Below are positions 6,572-7,834 of a DNA stretch of 7,834 bases, in pieces. The position numbers were made by a program, and so were the translations under genes. Source of the stretch: Mycobacterium sp. (GTDB taxonomy: Bacteria; Actinomycetota; Actinomycetes; Mycobacteriales; Mycobacteriaceae); contig JAQSXQ010000063.1 of NCBI GenBank assembly GCA_029256565.1, positions 1 to 7,834 of the forward strand, given 5' to 3'. The stretch's first letter is position 1. Each line of letters opens with the position of its first letter. Under the pieces are notes generated by a model that ran no database searches, was not told where the DNA came from, and worked only from the letters and a program-made list of their open reading frames with translations.

Positions 6572-6781
6572 AAACCCGGCAGTTCGGCTTCGCGGGATGA
6601 AACGATCACGCGCGAGAGGAGCGGGTTCCGTCCGGTAAAGACGGGACCTCTCGCAGGCAGTCGAACTCATCATCGCGAGGTCGCACCGCTCGTTTCGGCC
6701 GTGGAGCCTAATCTTCGCCTGGACATTCACCACCGCGGTTCACCCCTGTAACCACCGGCCAGGACGTCGGAAAAGCAGACA

Positions 6782-6787
6782 TATACT
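6782..6787 (+). promoter_or_regulatory. -10 box of the beta-helix lipoprotein gene (leaderless promoter)
   Basis: TATACT matches the sigma-70-type -10 consensus TATAAT at five of six positions and fits the actinobacterial TANNNT form. The 7 bases CCACTCC separate it from the GTG at 6795, which is the usual distance from a -10 box to the transcription start. No TTGACA-like -35 element is seen 16-19 bp upstream, which is common in actinobacterial promoters. Its isolation in otherwise G+C-rich sequence and its precise spacing support it. Confidence 0.65.
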
Positions 6788-6794
6788 CCACTCC

Positions 6795-7834
6795 GTGCTG
6801 AACCGAACCCGCCTGTCACGCGCCCTCGCGACGCCGCTCGCGATGCTCATCGCAACCGTGACGATGGCCGCCGGCTTCGTGGCGTGCGCTCCCGCGCCGA
6901 CCCACGTGACACCGCAGACCGTGCGCGTTCCCGAAGATGCTGCGACCATCGGCGAAGCCGTCGCGCGGGTCGCCGAGGGCGGCCTCGTCCTGGTCGGCCC
7001 CGGAACCTACGGGGAGCAGGTGCTCATCGACAAGCCCGACATCACGCTGCGCGGCACCGACCGAAACGCCACTGTCATCGACGGCGGAGGAGTCCGGTCC
7101 TATGGCGTCGTCGCCGTCGCCGACGGCGTCAGCGTCGAGAACCTGACCGTCACCCGCGCCACGTTCTACGGCGTGCTCATCACGGGTCTGCACGACGCCG
7201 ACGGACCGACGGCGCACGGGGTCGACGGGTACACCCACCTCGACCCCGAGAAGTTCCCGCCCATTCACCGGTTCGCGATCGACCACGTCACCGCGAGCAA
7301 CAACGGGCTCTACGGGCTCTACGCCTTCGATGCCCACGATGGGGTCATCCGCGATTCGTACGCCTCGGGTTCGGCCGATAGCGGGATCTACGTCGGCCAG
7401 TGCGAGAGCTGCGGCATCCTGGTGTCCGGCAACGTCGCCGAGAACAACGCGGTGGGATTCGAGAACGCCAATGCCTCCGACAGTGTCTGGATCGTGGGCA
7501 ACCGCTTCAGCGGGAACCGTGTCGGGATGACGCTGCTGTCGAACTATCAGGAGGCGTTCACCCCGCAGCGGGCCAACGTCGTGGCAGGCAACCTCATCGG
7601 CGGCAATGTCGGCGCCGACTCCCCCGCGCAGGCGGACGGCGGATTCGGCATCGGTGTCGGCGTCGGCGGCGGCACCCACAACACGTTCGAGAACAACCGC
7701 ATCCACGACAACCCTCGGGCCGGGGTCCTGCTGAGCGGCACCGAGGACCTGAGCGCGGTCGGCAACGTCTTCTCGGGCACCGCGTGGAGCGGCAACGGTG
7801 TCGACATCGCCAATGTGTCGAGCGCCCGCGCGCA
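6795..7834 (+). CDS. Right-handed parallel beta-helix lipoprotein, 3' end outside window
   Basis: The frame is open from GTG 6795 to the window edge (346 codons plus two bases). Residues 1-30 form a lipoprotein signal peptide: MLNRTRLSR basic start, a hydrophobic core to about residue 29, and a lipobox-like FVA/C with the cysteine at 31; Phe at -3 is tolerated though Leu is more usual. The mature part has the PbH1 character of parallel beta-helices: VPEDAATIGEAV and VGPGTYGEQVLI at the N-terminal cap, then repeated coils such as ITLRGTDRNATVIDG, VSVENLTVTRA, GVIRDSYASGSADSGIYVG, ILVSGNVAENNAVGFEN and NTFENNRIHDNPRAGVLL, rich in Asn turns. A C-E-S-C pair occurs at 203-206. This fits the family called 'right-handed parallel beta-helix repeat protein' (NosD/pectate-lyase-like fold). 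Members may bind or cleave polysaccharide, but no catalytic residues can be assigned here. GTG is preferred over internal ATG codons because it alone supplies the basic n-region. There is no Shine-Dalgarno site. Confidence 0.92.
   Translation, partial: MLNRTRLSRALATPLAMLIATVTMAAGFVACAPAPTHVTPQTVRVPEDAATIGEAVARVAEGGLVLVGPGTYGEQVLIDKPDITLRGTDRNATVIDGGGVRSYGVVAVADGVSVENLTVTRATFYGVLITGLHDADGPTAHGVDGYTHLDPEKFPPIHRFAIDHVTASNNGLYGLYAFDAHDGVIRDSYASGSADSGIYVGQCESCGILVSGNVAENNAVGFENANASDSVWIVGNRFSGNRVGMTLLSNYQEAFTPQRANVVAGNLIGGNVGADSPAQADGGFGIGVGVGGGTHNTFENNRIHDNPRAGVLLSGTEDLSAVGNVFSGTAWSGNGVDIANVSSARA

Larger units (their letters stand above)
6506..6794. promoter_or_regulatory. Divergent intergenic control region
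   Basis: These 289 bases separate two divergent start codons and contain no credible gene; the frames that cross it lack ribosome sites and family resemblance. The segment nearest the plus-strand gene (about 6720-6790) is visibly richer in A/T than the rest and holds a clear -10 box for that gene. For the minus-strand gene no convincing -35/-10 pair was found. If its promoter lies in the A/T-richer part, its leader would be roughly 180-250 nt long and would include the 6542-6571 hairpin. No terminator is expected between divergent genes and none is seen. Confidence 0.7.

Noticed and set aside
6705..6710. TAGGCT on the minus strand as a -10 box for the surface-protein gene
   Set aside because: It fits TANNNT but has no partner -35 at 16-19 bp and no clear advantage over chance; it would place the start about 190 bases before the ATG.
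6153..6751. Plus-strand frames crossing the start of the surface-protein gene and the intergenic region
   Set aside because: They overlap the signal peptide and Shine-Dalgarno site of the real gene, have no ribosome site and give Arg-rich products without resemblance to known proteins.
6816..7706. A 296-codon minus-strand frame opposite the beta-helix gene
   Set aside because: It has a Val/Asp-rich composition typical of antisense readings. The plus-strand frame has a lipoprotein signal and PbH1 coils and is clearly the coding one.
1..7834. CRISPR array, tRNA, rRNA, insertion sequence, prophage or defence genes
   Set aside because: No short regularly spaced repeats, cloverleaf-like segments, transposase motifs or terminal inverted repeats were seen. 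The periodic signal in the left half is coding repeats of 1020 bases.

Overview
This window is G+C-rich DNA with strong G/C preference at third codon positions. The protein families point to a Gram-positive actinobacterium, most plausibly Microbacterium or a relative in the Microbacteriaceae; that placement is inferred from domain content and composition, since no marker gene is present. The window holds two real genes. Both run off an edge, so neither stop codon is visible, and they are transcribed divergently from a 289-bp intergenic region.

The left 6.5 kb is one uninterrupted reading frame on the minus strand, with 2168 codons visible. It encodes a very large secreted, multidomain surface protein. 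In N-to-C order it has: a Sec-type signal peptide; an SdrD_B-like Ig-fold domain with a calcium-type loop; a domain of about 490 residues that looks like the beta-propeller found in SdrD_B surface proteins; a second SdrD_B-like domain with a textbook EF-hand-like loop; a divergent spacer domain; three tandem DUF5979-type domains; and at least two and three-quarter copies of a unit of about 340 residues, each made of two DUF11/DUF7507-like Ig modules. This is the layout of an adhesin or stalk protein: a globular head on a long repetitive stem. The C terminus, where a sortase signal or other wall anchor would lie, is outside the window.

The intergenic region (6506-6794) contains a strong Shine-Dalgarno sequence for the minus-strand gene, a GC-rich hairpin in its probable leader, a near-palindrome, and a -10 box (TATACT) placed so that transcription of the plus-strand gene should begin at or next to its GTG start codon, which suggests a leaderless mRNA.

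The right 1.04 kb (6795 onward) is the 5' part of a plus-strand gene for an exported lipoprotein with a right-handed parallel beta-helix domain (346 codons visible). The two products are both envelope proteins and may share control through the intergenic region, but nothing visible proves a joint function. No RNA genes, mobile elements, CRISPR arrays or defence genes were found. Many other long open frames exist in both halves, but they are antisense or out-of-frame shadows caused by the G+C bias.
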